A stretch of 53,056 nucleotides of DNA from Udaeobacter sp025935755 (GCA_036278715.1 DASUKN010000076.1:1-53056); one strand, 5' to 3'; counted from the stretch's first letter, positions 36,778 to 46,261 are shown. Notes: generated by a model not told the origin, from the sequence alone. Made by a program: numbers and translations.

Positions 36778-38065
36778 ATCCAGCCCGGCGCAAACCTATC
36801 TGGATGGCGGAACATTGCCGCATCAAACGCCAGAGAAACCCCGTGCGATAATTCTCAATCATCATCACGATGGGTCCCTGATCGAGGCCATAGTAGCCCT
36901 GGGAAATCCAACCTGTTGAGCGGTTATTTTTCCTGCCCGAGAAGGTCGGGTTATAGCTGCACTTGAAGCCGTAATTGCTCGTCATCTCCGGGTAGGCTTC
37001 GTTGAAATGTTTGATGGAAGGCAGCACCAGCTCCGGTGCGAACGCCAGCGAGGCCACTACCGCCCACGGCGCCAGCGTGCCATCGTCGGGTCCGTTAGGA
37101 ATGCTGCGCGCCACATAGTCGTAGAATTCCCGCGTGATGCCTTTGATCTTGCGCCGCGCCGGGCCGGGACCATCGCTCGCCGTAATTCCCCAGGCGTATT
37201 TTCCGTACCCGGCAAACTTTTTCGGATTCCGAATCGCGTACGCTTGATGCACGTAAGCCGCGCGGCGGCTGTTATCGAAGTAGTCCAGCCCGCGCGCGCG
37301 CATGTAGTCGTCCTGGATACCGCGAAAGTCGATCCAAACATGAGAGAGTTGATGAATGAAGAGCGGACCGGCGTAGAGAAATTCCTGCTCGTAAAGTCTT
37401 TTCCATTTGTAGGTGCGCGTCCATGCCACATAGCTTTCCGCGGGCAGCGGGTGTGTGGGCGATCCCAGCCCAAGCACATAAAGAATCAACGCTTCGGTGT
37501 AGCCTTCCCAACGGTATTTGATAAAACCCGTTTCCGGCTTCCACCCGTGCGAGACCTTAAGCGCACCGTTTTGCGCCCATCGCCAATCGGCGCGGGCGTA
37601 GAGCGCCTGGGACAATGTTCGGATCTCGTTTTCCTTTTTCGTTTCCCGATCGAAATACATGCCGGCGGTGAGAAAGCCGGCCATGAGAAAGGCTGTGTCG
37701 ATGGTGGATAGTTCCGAGCCAGGGGCGCGGCGACCGGTTTGCATATCAAGAAAGTGATAATAAAAACCTCGATAGCCGGTCGCGTGGGGCGCTTCGCTCT
37801 GCTCGCTGTTCCAGAAAAAACGTAACGTCGCGAGGGTCCGCTCGACGGCCTCGGCGCGCGTCAGGTATTCTCGCTCGACCCCGATGGGATAAGCGGTGAG
37901 CGCGAATCCGATGGCGGTGATGCTGGCGGCCGCATTCTGCTTGGTGCTGTCAGGCACCATTCCGTTGTCGAGGTTCGTCTCTTTCAGAAAATACCCGAAC
38001 GTGGCCTTTTGCAGGTCGGCCAGTTCATTCTCGCCTAACGAGGGTTGTTCGATTCGTTCTTTCAC
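36752..38065 (-). CDS. Glycoamylase-like (PF10091) hydrolase, GH144-like
   Basis: A 437-residue protein of the glycoamylase-like family, the group that includes GH144 endo-beta-1,2-glucanases. Diagnostic pieces are YTEALILYVLGLGSPTHPLP, GPLFIHQLSHVWIDFRGIQD, YAWGITASDGP and DQGPIVMMIENYRTG. It likely cuts linear or cyclic beta-1,2-glucan, given the synthase beside it. No signal peptide is visible, so it may act in the cytoplasm or recycle imported glucan. GTG start, in a GTGA overlap with the GH39-like gene upstream. Convergent with pgm. GH144 membership and substrate are inferred from family and context. Confidence 0.75.
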   Translation of the reverse strand: MKERIEQPSLGENELADLQKATFGYFLKETNLDNGMVPDSTKQNAAASITAIGFALTAYPIGVEREYLTRAEAVERTLATLRFFWNSEQSEAPHATGYRGFYYHFLDMQTGRRAPGSELSTIDTAFLMAGFLTAGMYFDRETKKENEIRTLSQALYARADWRWAQNGALKVSHGWKPETGFIKYRWEGYTEALILYVLGLGSPTHPLPAESYVAWTRTYKWKRLYEQEFLYAGPLFIHQLSHVWIDFRGIQDDYMRARGLDYFDNSRRAAYVHQAYAIRNPKKFAGYGKYAWGITASDGPGPARRKIKGITREFYDYVARSIPNGPDDGTLAPWAVVASLAFAPELVLPSIKHFNEAYPEMTSNYGFKCSYNPTFSGRKNNRSTGWISQGYYGLDQGPIVMMIENYRTGFLWRLMRQCSAIQIGLRRAGFTGGWLHD

Positions 38066-39519
38066 TTGTCTCCTGAGCGGCGCATCGGCAAATACTCGAC
38101 GGTAATGGCCGCCAGTCCGTGCGGCGGCAAGGCGATTTCGAAGTGGACGCTCTCATCCGCATACTTCCAACGCTGCGGCTCCGGCGTTAGGCGGGAAGCC
38201 ACTTGCAATTGCTCGACATCGAGCGCCTTCAGATATTCCGGCTCGCCCATCTCGGTCCAGAGGCGGCGCGGATTCGCGTGTTCTTCGTCGATACGCTGGA
38301 TGAACACCGCGGCTGGCTCGACGGATTCGGCGACGCGCACCCGCACCTGTTCCGTCTTGATGGAGTGGCGCGGCAAGGCGTGATTGGTGAGCAGCACCGT
38401 TAGGGAATCTCCTTTGCGGACAACCCACGCATTTACCGTCTCATGGATTCCATCCACCAGTAGTTGCTCAGTGCCGAGTTGGTGGAGCAATTCATACGCG
38501 CGATAAGCCGGCTTCGGAATACCGTGCAAGTTGAGCAGGCCAAAGCCGCCGTGAAATGGCTTCGAGGGAAAATAGTTCTCCTCGAAGATGTCTGTGAATG
38601 TCCAGAAACTGTAGGCTTGCACGAGGCCATTTGTTTCCAGCACGGTCTTGGCGAGGAACGCGGCCGCGTAAGGTTCGTCGTGCCGCGGATCACGCGGGTT
38701 GGAGGAGGCGTTCCACTCGGTATAATAAACCGGCTTGCCGCCCGCACGCCGAAACGTGTCCTGCGCTTGTTCGCGCAGAATGCCGCGGCGGCTGTTCGCT
38801 AATTGCGTTTCGGTATCATCGCCTTCGTTCCCCAGCGCATCGGTCGGGTAATGATGTGTGCTTACGAAATCAGCCGGCACTTTTTTTCTGGCGCAGAAGG
38901 CGAGGAACTCTTCGATCCACGCATTCTTCGCTGTCGCTGGGCCGCCGACTTTGAGTGCGGCGTCCACACTCTTAATTGCTGCGGCGGTTTCAGTGTAAAG
39001 CTTGAAATAGTCCGCCTGCGTGCCTTTCCAGAAAGCGGGCAAGTTCGGCTCGTTCCAGACCTCGAAGAACCATTCCGTCGCTTCCGCCGCGCCATAGCGT
39101 TCGACACAGTGCCGACTAAACTTTTTCACAAGCTCTGCCCACCGCTTGTAATCTTTCGGCGGCGTGACGTTGGCACGATAATGAAAGACCGTTTTCTGCC
39201 CGGAGGCGAGTGCTTCGGGCATGAAGCTCAGTTCAACGAACGGCTTCATCCCGATCGAGAGCAGAAAATCGAAAATCTGATCGGCGTTGAAGAATGAATA
39301 CAGTGGCTTTCCGTTGTGCTCAATCAACGTGCCGACGTCGTCAGAAAACAGACCGTGAAAACGAACATAGCGGAATCCCAATTCGTCGTGGCAGCGTCGC
39401 AGTTGCGCCTGCCAGTCGGCTCGCAATGCGAGAGGCGCGTGACAGCTTCCAACCGTGTGCTCCCAGCAATGGTGGAGCGGCGTCGTGGTCTCAGAAAGTT
39501 TACAAAAAAAATCAGGCAT
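38062..39519 (-). CDS. GH39-like glycoside hydrolase
   Basis: A 485-residue TIM-barrel protein of the GH39/beta-xylosidase type. The acid/base Glu157 is in FEVWNEPNLPAFW and the nucleophile Glu268 is in PVYYTEWNASSN. A C-terminal beta-sandwich follows from about residue 400. No signal peptide is seen. It is first in a two-gene operon with the GH144-like gene. GH39 enzymes act on xylosides, iduronides and other beta-glycosides; pairing with beta-1,2-glucan genes suggests it trims a glucan or its decoration, but that is inference. Confidence 0.8.
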   Translation of the reverse strand: MPDFFCKLSETTTPLHHCWEHTVGSCHAPLALRADWQAQLRRCHDELGFRYVRFHGLFSDDVGTLIEHNGKPLYSFFNADQIFDFLLSIGMKPFVELSFMPEALASGQKTVFHYRANVTPPKDYKRWAELVKKFSRHCVERYGAAEATEWFFEVWNEPNLPAFWKGTQADYFKLYTETAAAIKSVDAALKVGGPATAKNAWIEEFLAFCARKKVPADFVSTHHYPTDALGNEGDDTETQLANSRRGILREQAQDTFRRAGGKPVYYTEWNASSNPRDPRHDEPYAAAFLAKTVLETNGLVQAYSFWTFTDIFEENYFPSKPFHGGFGLLNLHGIPKPAYRAYELLHQLGTEQLLVDGIHETVNAWVVRKGDSLTVLLTNHALPRHSIKTEQVRVRVAESVEPAAVFIQRIDEEHANPRRLWTEMGEPEYLKALDVEQLQVASRLTPEPQRWKYADESVHFEIALPPHGLAAITVEYLPMRRSGDK

Positions 39520-39586
39520 GTCTTCGCGCCTTAAAATCGCATCGCCGCGGCTTTACCGGCCGATCCTGCGCTAACCCCAGCGACCC

Positions 39587-39943
39587 CTACGCCGTTCGTT
39601 CTAGAAATTCCTTTAGGACGAGCGCCTCGTTGTGCTCTTGATCGCGCGCGCCGTAGATCAGAGTAACTGTTCCTTCTTTCACTTTGCTCTTTAACAACTT
39701 GAGCTGATCGATGTGATGTTTGAGCTCGGTTTCATACCGCGATCGAAAGCTTCGCCATTTCTTCGGATCGTGTCCGAACCATTTCCGAAGTTCTGTGCTT
39801 GGAGCGACCTCTTTCAACCAGAGATCGACCTTCGCCTTTTCTTTTGTCAAACCGCGCGGCCAGAGCCTGTCCACCAGGATGCGGGTGCCATCATCCTTAT
39901 GCGGCGCTTCATACACCCTCTTGAGTTTTAGTTTGTGTCTCAT
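39587..39943 (-). CDS. DUF488 family protein
   Basis: A 118-residue protein with the DUF488 (YeaO-like) signature RILVDRLWPRGLTKEKAKVD near residue 21. A central WFGHDPKKWRSFRSRY and a C-terminal VTLIYGARDQEHNEALVL follow. Function unknown. It follows the flavin oxidoreductase by 12 bases, probably on one transcript. Confidence 0.85.
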   Translation of the reverse strand: MRHKLKLKRVYEAPHKDDGTRILVDRLWPRGLTKEKAKVDLWLKEVAPSTELRKWFGHDPKKWRSFRSRYETELKHHIDQLKLLKSKVKEGTVTLIYGARDQEHNEALVLKEFLERTA

Positions 39944-39955
39944 TCTTAGCTGGCC

Positions 39956-40678
39956 TCAGTAACCTGTGAACTCTTCTGTCCGAATGTTGTCATCGTTGAC
40001 TCCTGACTCGGTCAATACCTTGCGCATCGACGCTACCATAGCCTGCGGACCGGCGATGTAGTAGATGGGAACTGCTAAATCATCGATGTATTTCGAAAGC
40101 ATCGCTTTCGTCATGTGCCCTGTTTCCTCGTGCCACTCCCGGTTTGATTTTTCCATCCCTGTCATTGTGCCGACAAAGGTGTAGTGCGGATTCTTCTCCT
40201 GTGACTTGTTCAAGTCGTCCAGGAAAGCCGCATCCTCCGGCCGCTTGTTCGAATCGATGACGATAATCCGGCGCGCGACCTGGTCGTGAATGGCTTGCAG
40301 CACGATGCTGCGCACCGGCGTGACGCCGATCCCGCCAGTCACGAAAACAGCCGGGATGGCCGTATTGTTATGGAGCGTGAACGATCCATACGGAGCATCC
40401 AGTGTGAGTTCCGTGCCGAGCGGCATCGTTTTCAATACTCGCTTGAACGCCGTGTCACGCATCCGTGTCGCGGACATCAGATAGTCCTCGTAAGGAGCGC
40501 TCGCCAAGGAAAACCCTCGCGTATTGCCTTCCGCGTCGGTTTCAGGCGGATCGATCAGAGTGTAATCGGCGAATTGACCCGCCTTGTAGACGAACCCCTC
40601 CGGTTTTTCGAAATGGAACGCCATTGTTCCAGCGGCGATCTCCTTTCTCGCCTTTAGGTTAACTTTGTATATCGGCAT
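39956..40678 (-). CDS. FAD/NAD(P)-binding ferredoxin-reductase-type oxidoreductase
   Basis: A 240-residue flavoprotein. The FAD-binding barrel has GFSLASAPYEDYLMSATRMR near residue 54. The NAD-binding domain opens with AVFVTGGIGVTPVRSIV near 109, and a C-terminal YYIAGPQAMVASMRKVL follows. There is no 2Fe-2S domain, so it needs a separate electron partner, not found nearby. AGGAG lies 9 bases before the ATG. It lies next to DUF2945 and DUF488 genes. Confidence 0.88.
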   Translation of the reverse strand: MPIYKVNLKARKEIAAGTMAFHFEKPEGFVYKAGQFADYTLIDPPETDAEGNTRGFSLASAPYEDYLMSATRMRDTAFKRVLKTMPLGTELTLDAPYGSFTLHNNTAIPAVFVTGGIGVTPVRSIVLQAIHDQVARRIIVIDSNKRPEDAAFLDDLNKSQEKNPHYTFVGTMTGMEKSNREWHEETGHMTKAMLSKYIDDLAVPIYYIAGPQAMVASMRKVLTESGVNDDNIRTEEFTGY

Positions 40679-40704
40679 GGCATTGATCTCCTGGTAATAG
40701 TTTT

Positions 40705-40947
40705 TTAACGTCGGCTGACTGGTCTCTTTCGGCTGAGTTTCTTAAGAGCCGCACCTTTGTGCATGGCCATGTGGTCGGTCTTGTCGCTCTTAATTAAATA
40801 TTGCGGCTCATCCTTCGAAGCATGGACCGTGTAGGTCTTGAACTTAATCGCCGAGGTAACCTTTTTTTGGATCGTTCCGCGCACACGGCCAGCTTCCGAG
40901 TTCCACTCAACATGATCGCCAACTTTGAATTTGTGTTTCATCGCCAT
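40705..40947 (-). CDS. DUF2945 (Tudor-like) protein
   Basis: An 80-residue basic protein with the DUF2945 pattern KFKVGDHVEWNSEAGRVRGT and the ending DHMAMHKGAALKKL. The fold resembles a Tudor/SH3 barrel; function is unknown. The frame begins at ATG 40947, with a second ATG at 40941. It is upstream of the oxidoreductase by 26 bases. Confidence 0.85.
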   Translation of the reverse strand: MAMKHKFKVGDHVEWNSEAGRVRGTIQKKVTSAIKFKTYTVHASKDEPQYLIKSDKTDHMAMHKGAALKKLSRKRPVSRR

Positions 40948-41046
40948 GACTCAACGAGCGGATCGGACGTGTGATGATGTTCGCGCCAATATTTTTCTTC
41001 TTTATTTGATTTCATTAACTTCTGTCCTTCCTGGTTCACTCTTAAA

Positions 41047-41982
41047 TCATTCTACTGGAGACGCTGCGTCGGTCCGCGGCACAATCGGAAACGACACAAC
41101 GCTCATGGTATCGCCCGGTTGCAGTGCGCTTTGTGCGAAATCCCGAAAGGCGGGCGCGACCAAGATGTGCGAACGCAAAGCAGCCAGCATTTTTTGCGTT
41201 TCCTCTGCGTTGCGACCCACACCAAGCCAGCGATTGTGGTTGTTTTCGCGTCCCAGGTAACTAAAGACAGCGGTCGGGAAGCGATAGCTGCCTTGCACTT
41301 CGAAACGCGCGCGACCAATCGGCTCGCCGTTGCGAAAGACTACGACCTGCCGATCGGCTTCGCTGATCACGATGCTCATCGGTCCCGTAACCGCGCGTTC
41401 AGGATGCCACCGGAAATCAAGGCCGCTTAGTTTTTCCAGCTTCAGGTTTTTCATCCTCGCCGGCATCGCCATGAGCGGGCCGGGATGCGTCACCAGGGCG
41501 GAATCAGACGACTCATTCGCGACCACCACAGTCGTGCCGATCCTGGTCACACCGAAAAGCAGTTCTGAAAATTCCTTCGGCAAGCGGACGCACCCATGGG
41601 AATCGGGGTAGCCCGGTAGTTTTCCGCCATGCAGCGCGATCCCGCTCCAGGTCAGCCGCTCCATGTAAGGCATGGCCGCTCCCTTGTAGATGCTCGAATA
41701 ATGTTTGCGTGCCTTTTCCAAAACGGTGAACACCCCGGTCGGCGTGCGATGTCCGGCCCGCCCCGAGCTAATCGTGGTTCGCCCAATCAGCACGCCGTTG
41801 CGATAAACATAAGCTTGTTGTTCGGGCAAACTGATCACCACCAGCACCGGCCCCCGCGGTGAGGTTTCCGGATGCCAGGTGTACTCGTTTGTCCGAAGTT
41901 GGGATCGTGGTGGAACCGGCGCGCCCAACGCGAAACTCAACGTAATCGCCGCAAACAGAAACACTCCTGCCAAACGGTTCAT
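41047..41982 (-). CDS. L,D-transpeptidase with a second degenerate domain
   Basis: A 311-residue exported protein; residues 1-20 are a signal peptide. Residues 46-155 are a YkuD catalytic domain with HGGKLPGYPDSHGCVRLP and the active Cys131. It crosslinks peptidoglycan stems or attaches proteins to the wall. Residues 200-305 repeat the same fold beginning PMSIVISEADRQVVVFRNGE but lack the HGC motif, so this half is probably a binding or structural copy. Standalone gene. Confidence 0.85.
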   Translation of the reverse strand: MNRLAGVFLFAAITLSFALGAPVPPRSQLRTNEYTWHPETSPRGPVLVVISLPEQQAYVYRNGVLIGRTTISSGRAGHRTPTGVFTVLEKARKHYSSIYKGAAMPYMERLTWSGIALHGGKLPGYPDSHGCVRLPKEFSELLFGVTRIGTTVVVANESSDSALVTHPGPLMAMPARMKNLKLEKLSGLDFRWHPERAVTGPMSIVISEADRQVVVFRNGEPIGRARFEVQGSYRFPTAVFSYLGRENNHNRWLGVGRNAEETQKMLAALRSHILVAPAFRDFAQSALQPGDTMSVVSFPIVPRTDAASPVE

Positions 41983-42180
41983 GAACCTCGCTCTCGTCTC
42001 ATGAAGATACGTCGATCACAGGCGGATATAAGTCGTATACTCTTTGACTAATTATCTGATCGGTTTCTGATCTGAGTGACTGTGGTAGCGAATCAATATT
42101 GATCCAGAGAATTGACCAATCTGGATTCCAGGAATCGGATGCTATGAAGTATCGCTGCAATCAGATAACGTGATGAGATT

Positions 42181-42590
42181 AAGAATCCCATTTATGTCAC
42201 TAGCCAGGACAAGCAGCGCCTTGAAGATTTGGTTATGGAAGTACAGGCCTCTGATCCGCGCAAGCATGGGGATCTGAAAGCTCTGACCGAAGACCCGCAC
42301 CGAGCTGTCATCGTTGATCCAAAAGATGTGTTTAGCGACGTGATTACGATGAACTGGCGTGAGGACTTAGTTGATTTGGATAATGGCGAAACGGTCACTT
42401 ACACTTTAGTTTTCCCGCGTGAGTCGAATGTTGAAGAGGAAAGATTTCCGTGCTCGCGCCGATCGGCGCGGGAATGTCGGGGTACCGCATCGGCGATGAG
42501 TTCGAGTGGAAGGTGCCAGATAGGGTTCGCCACATGAAAGTCATCAACGTTCATTACCAGCCCGAAGCGTTCGGAGGTTTTGATCGCTGA
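42181..42590 (+). pseudogene. Rnk-like (GreA/GreB C-terminal) pseudogene 1
   Basis: The frame from 42181 reads NPIYVTSQDKQRLEDLV, then HRAVIVDPKDVFSDVITMN and TYTLVFPRESNVEEE. The normal family end VLAPIGAGMSGYRIGDEFEW continues only in another frame after an indel near 42450, to the stop at 42590. The start codon is also lost or out of frame (an ATG at 42173 is in a different phase). Rnk is a secondary-channel RNA polymerase factor of the Gre family. A second decayed copy is at 50742. Confidence 0.75.
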
Positions 42591-42681
42591 TTTTCTGCGG
42601 GTCTATTCCTTTCCTGAAGGTCCGCGCCTCTGAGTTGTCGCGTGCCTTCTACCGCTCGCGCTGCTGCGCCCGTGCCGGCGA

Positions 42682-43713
42682 TCACGATCTGGTTCGTATC
42701 ACCTCACGAATCATCGCGATGAAGGTAATGAACCAGGCCAGTAGAGCGATGTAAATAAAGAAGCGAGGAATCCACAACAAGAAATCCAGACCCATGGCCT
42801 TAATCAACTGTAGCGTGCAGGCGGGGTACATCCCGAGCGGAAAGATCATCGCCCAGGATCTTGCTTCATAAGTCACCGGATTACCTTTCCAGAGATAACG
42901 CCAGAGCGTCAGGATCAAGAGCAAAGGTATCCACCAACTCCCTGTGACCCAGAAAAATAAAGTGAAGCCTTTCAGAAACGGCAGAATCTCCCGTAGCAGG
43001 GGCAACTGCGGCGCCGCGAGGATCAAAGTCGCACCGGCCAGCGCCGTGATGGCTTCAGCGCCCATGTCGATCCAGTAAGCCGGCGTGAACTCGGGCGCGG
43101 TGAGGCTGAAAAATAGAAAGCGATAGAGGATCAACGTGATAATCAGGATGTAAAGCATGCAGCCGAGCAGGTACATGGAGAGGCTGAAGAAGAGGACCTC
43201 TCTTTCGATGCCATGGAACCGCGAAACCACCATCGTTCCCAGGATCGACACGCCTTGCGTGGAAACGACTGTGTTGAGCCATGCTCCACTAATTCCCTTT
43301 GCCAGAGTCGGTTTATTCTCGCGCACGGTTATCACAGCGAAGAAGGCGTAGATCAGGACGAACCAAAGGACTGTTCCCAGAGCCCAGAGAATTGCCGGGA
43401 CAAGAACGTTGTTTGTCAGGATCACGATCTGAATCCCCAAGACACATGTCGCTGCCACTTCGGTGAAAAATCCCGGCCCACGACCGTAATCCACCAGGTC
43501 AGCCAGCAGCCGGGGAAGGAAGCGCGTTAATCGCGCAACCGTTTGAAGCGAAAGAACGCCATAGGCGATGATGTTGATCACAAAGAGAATCCAGGCAACC
43601 CGGTAGAATCCCAGTTGATAGCCTGCTACCGAGATAATGCCGGTGGCCATCACAAGGGCGAAGTAGCCTGGGTAAAGATCAGCTAGTTTTCGCCTCAAAA
43701 ATAATCTGTCCAT
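42682..43713 (-). CDS. TehA/SLAC1-type (TDT family) transporter
   Basis: A 343-residue integral membrane protein with about ten helices, in the tellurite-resistance/dicarboxylate transporter (SLAC1, TDT) family. The opening LYPGYFALVMATGIISVAGY is typical. The family conducts anions or exports weak acids and sulfite. The open frame starts with GTG at 43785, but the ATG at 43713 gives the usual family start. Downstream of the histidine kinase on the same strand, separated by 253 bases. Substrate unknown. Confidence 0.75.
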   Translation of the reverse strand: MDRLFLRRKLADLYPGYFALVMATGIISVAGYQLGFYRVAWILFVINIIAYGVLSLQTVARLTRFLPRLLADLVDYGRGPGFFTEVAATCVLGIQIVILTNNVLVPAILWALGTVLWFVLIYAFFAVITVRENKPTLAKGISGAWLNTVVSTQGVSILGTMVVSRFHGIEREVLFFSLSMYLLGCMLYILIITLILYRFLFFSLTAPEFTPAYWIDMGAEAITALAGATLILAAPQLPLLREILPFLKGFTLFFWVTGSWWIPLLLILTLWRYLWKGNPVTYEARSWAMIFPLGMYPACTLQLIKAMGLDFLLWIPRFFIYIALLAWFITFIAMIREVIRTRS

Positions 43714-43966
43714 CTCATAAAGACTTTGGCTGTAAGACAAGGCGATCCCGGATTGGGAAATTAAAGTAACGCTTTTAAAACGCACTCACTTTAGTGCTAG
43801 CGCTGAATCAGCTAAACTGGGATTACCTCCTTGCACTAGAGCCTGGACGCGCGCAAGTGCCCTCCTCCGGAGAGACATGCTCCACATGCCCACGGAACAA
43901 TTGGTTGACCGAACGCTCCAAGCGCGACTCTGATTGCCCATTCAGCAGTGCGATCTGCCCGATCCG

Positions 43967-45124
43967 TTACAATAACCTGGCGGGCATTTGCCCTGGAATC
44001 GTGAAGGTGAACGTGGTGCCGAGCCCGACGGTGGAGTTTACTTCGATGCAACCAGCGTGTCGCTCGACAATACGTTTGCAGATGGCCAAGCCGAGACCTA
44101 CCCCTCGATGAGAATCGACGCGGCCAGTTTGGCAAAATGGTTCGAAGATTCGCTCCAGGTCGATCGGCTCGATACCGATGCCGTTGTCACGCACTGAGAA
44201 CCGCCAGGCTTCGGAACTTCCGGTGGCGGACACGTGAATGTGTGGAGGCTCGGAGCTATGATACTTGATCCCATTCTCGATGAGATTTTGGAACAGTTCA
44301 GCTATCAGTGCCGGATCGGCGGAGAGCGTTGGAAGTGGATCATTCGTAACCTGAGCCCCGGTCTCTTCAATCAGCGATCGCAATTTCTGCCTCACCGAAT
44401 TGAGGACCGCTTCGCAAGCACATGGCACTAGTTGCAGGTTACCACCACCAACGCGTCCGTATGTGAGAAGGCCCTTTGTAAGACTGCCCAGGGAGTTGAC
44501 CTCATTCTCAATGCACGCCGCCCAGCCTGCAGAGTCGATACTCCACTGGGGCGACTGACTATCACCAAGCAGATGCGCAAAAAGACCAATCGTATTTAGC
44601 GGGCCTCGTATGTCGTGTGCCACTCTCGATGCAAAGGTGTCCAGTTCAGAGTTAGATCTTTCCAATTCGCGTTTGGTCTCTTCTAAAATTTGGGTTTGAT
44701 GGGCCAATCGCAGGATTGCTTGATTACGGCGACACACCAGGCGGAAAATTAGCCACAGGGCACCTGTGATCACGGCGCGATCAAAAGCCGACATCCACGC
44801 TGCTGCGCCGGAGGGCTCAAGGAAATAACCTATCCAGGTAAGAATAGTGCATGTGACGGTCATCCAGAGAAGGAAACGCGGCCGCTGCGCGCTCCCTGCC
44901 AAAACAGGGATTATGCAATAACCGATCGCCGGGGTTGCGCCCCGCGGAATTAGAAGATCGCCAACAAATAAGAGCGCTGCAATGGCCCCTGGCGTCAGAT
45001 ACGTCCAAATTTCTCTCGCAGAAAAACGACGAAGTAGCCCGGAGCGCTCACCCCTCGGACTCGTTAGGCCGCGAAACCCAGATCGCGAACTTCGCCGAGT
45101 CTTCTCAGCGTGTCGCGGGTTCAT
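43967..45124 (-). CDS. Membrane sensor histidine kinase
   Basis: A 385-residue kinase. N-terminal helices (about residues 35-145) form a small membrane sensor without a large loop. A coiled-coil linker with ETKRELERSNSELDTFASRV leads to the H-box AHDIRGPLNTIGLFAHLL. The ATPase domain has NLIENGIKYHSS, DNGIGIEPIDLERIFEPF and GVGLGLAICKRIVERH. No response regulator is next to it. Its start lies 20 bases inside the end of the Rrf2-type regulator gene, so it is probably co-translated with it. I chose the ATG at 45124 over the longer frame to 45226. Confidence 0.85.
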   Translation of the reverse strand: MNPRHAEKTRRSSRSGFRGLTSPRGERSGLLRRFSAREIWTYLTPGAIAALLFVGDLLIPRGATPAIGYCIIPVLAGSAQRPRFLLWMTVTCTILTWIGYFLEPSGAAAWMSAFDRAVITGALWLIFRLVCRRNQAILRLAHQTQILEETKRELERSNSELDTFASRVAHDIRGPLNTIGLFAHLLGDSQSPQWSIDSAGWAACIENEVNSLGSLTKGLLTYGRVGGGNLQLVPCACEAVLNSVRQKLRSLIEETGAQVTNDPLPTLSADPALIAELFQNLIENGIKYHSSEPPHIHVSATGSSEAWRFSVRDNGIGIEPIDLERIFEPFCQTGRVDSHRGVGLGLAICKRIVERHAGCIEVNSTVGLGTTFTFTIPGQMPARLL

Positions 45125-45560
45125 GAATTTGGAGTTGCAGGAGGTCAGCCAAGGTGGACGCTTGTCCGACCAGGTCTTCCAGGGTGTAACTATCGAGCAC
45201 TGCGAAGAACGCGGCAGCCGCTTCATCCAGCACGCCTTTGAGACGACAGGCGGGAAAGATTCGGCAAGGGCGACCCAGCCGGTCCTTGCAGTCGATTACG
45301 GTCTCCGATTCTTCGCCGAGCCGGACGATATCGCCCAGCCGGATTTTTTCCGGCGGTAGCCCCAGCGTGAAGCCGCCGCCGATTCCGCGCCACGTCGCGA
45401 GATAACCGTGTCGCCCAAGATCATGCACGATCTTGACGAGGTGATTGCGCGAGATGCCGAACGCCTCCGCAACTTCGTCCACTGTGATCCGCTCCGGCCT
45501 GTGCAAAGCGGCCTGCATCAGCACGCGCAGAGCGTAATCAGAGTAGGTGCTTACCCGCAT
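45105..45560 (-). CDS. NsrR-like Rrf2 family regulator
   Basis: A 151-residue winged-helix regulator. The N-terminus RVSTYSDYALRVLMQAALH and the recognition helix ISRNHLVKIVHDLGRHGYL are typical. Three cysteines, Cys91, Cys99 and Cys105 in CKDRLGRPC and RIFPACRLKG, correspond to the iron-sulfur ligands of NsrR, which senses nitric oxide. It lies beside ric and hemerythrin genes, the usual NsrR targets. ATG at 45560 chosen because the upstream extension (to 45620) is not family-like. Cluster ligation and NO sensing are inferred. Confidence 0.85.
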   Translation of the reverse strand: MRVSTYSDYALRVLMQAALHRPERITVDEVAEAFGISRNHLVKIVHDLGRHGYLATWRGIGGGFTLGLPPEKIRLGDIVRLGEESETVIDCKDRLGRPCRIFPACRLKGVLDEAAAAFFAVLDSYTLEDLVGQASTLADLLQLQIHEPATR

Positions 45561-45689
45561 GGCAGGAGAAGGTGGAGCAAAGGCACGGGAAATCCTGCAA
45601 AAAATGCGAATGGTAGGCACGAGCCTCTTTGAAATGCACGCGCAATTTGAGGGATCATGGCTTCGGGAAACTGGATTTTTGGTAACCCG

Positions 45690-46225
45690 TCAGCCGTCCT
45701 CGTGTGGTTTCCGGAAGCGCTGCGGAATGTTTTCGAGTTCCCGCCGGATGTTCCATTTAGAGCCAGCTGCTCAGGCGGATTGAGCAGACGTGCGGCCCAA
45801 CGACAGACCCGCGATTCTTCGAGAGCGTTGTGCATATCGAGCCGGTGCCTGACGGCCTCGATTTTTTTGCCTACCTCGCGCAGACCTGCCGATTGGTCGC
45901 TGCGGCACAATACGCGCAGTTGTTTTACTGCCGACGTCAGTTCACTCACGAAGAAATCGTGATCCTTGCGTAGTTGCGCCACGAGATTCCGGATTTCTTT
46001 CGATTCGGGCACGCTGCTTGCCGGCGTCGATCCTCGACTGGCTTCCGCTATGCGCAACAAGGAACTGGAGGTTTTCGGCCCAGATGTGCACTGCGAGGCG
46101 CACCTAGAAAAAATCGAGCCGTTCCAGATTCGTGGAGCATCACCTGCGGTCAGGGCGGAAACGAGCCCGGCCAGCGCGCTGTCGAGTTCGGAGTGATCGT
46201 GCGCGAGCAGGGAAGTTTGGGTCAT
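45690..46225 (-). pseudogene. Hemerythrin-domain protein, frameshifted
   Basis: The open frame (45551-46225) starts like a hemerythrin (LLAHDHSELDSALAGLVSAL) and later has QLRKDHDFFVSELTSAVKQL. The stretch from about residue 34 to 58 is out of phase: the family-like text (LDFF, then VRLAVHIWAENLQ) lies in the neighbouring frame with one in-frame stop. Near the end the correct C-terminus, RRELENIPQRFRKP, is again in another frame and stops at 45690. At least three indels, so non-functional or badly altered. Histidine ligands at the start and middle remain. Confidence 0.7.
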
Positions 46226-46261
46226 GAGCGATGAGTACTTCCAAAAGAGATAGGTTTCAAT

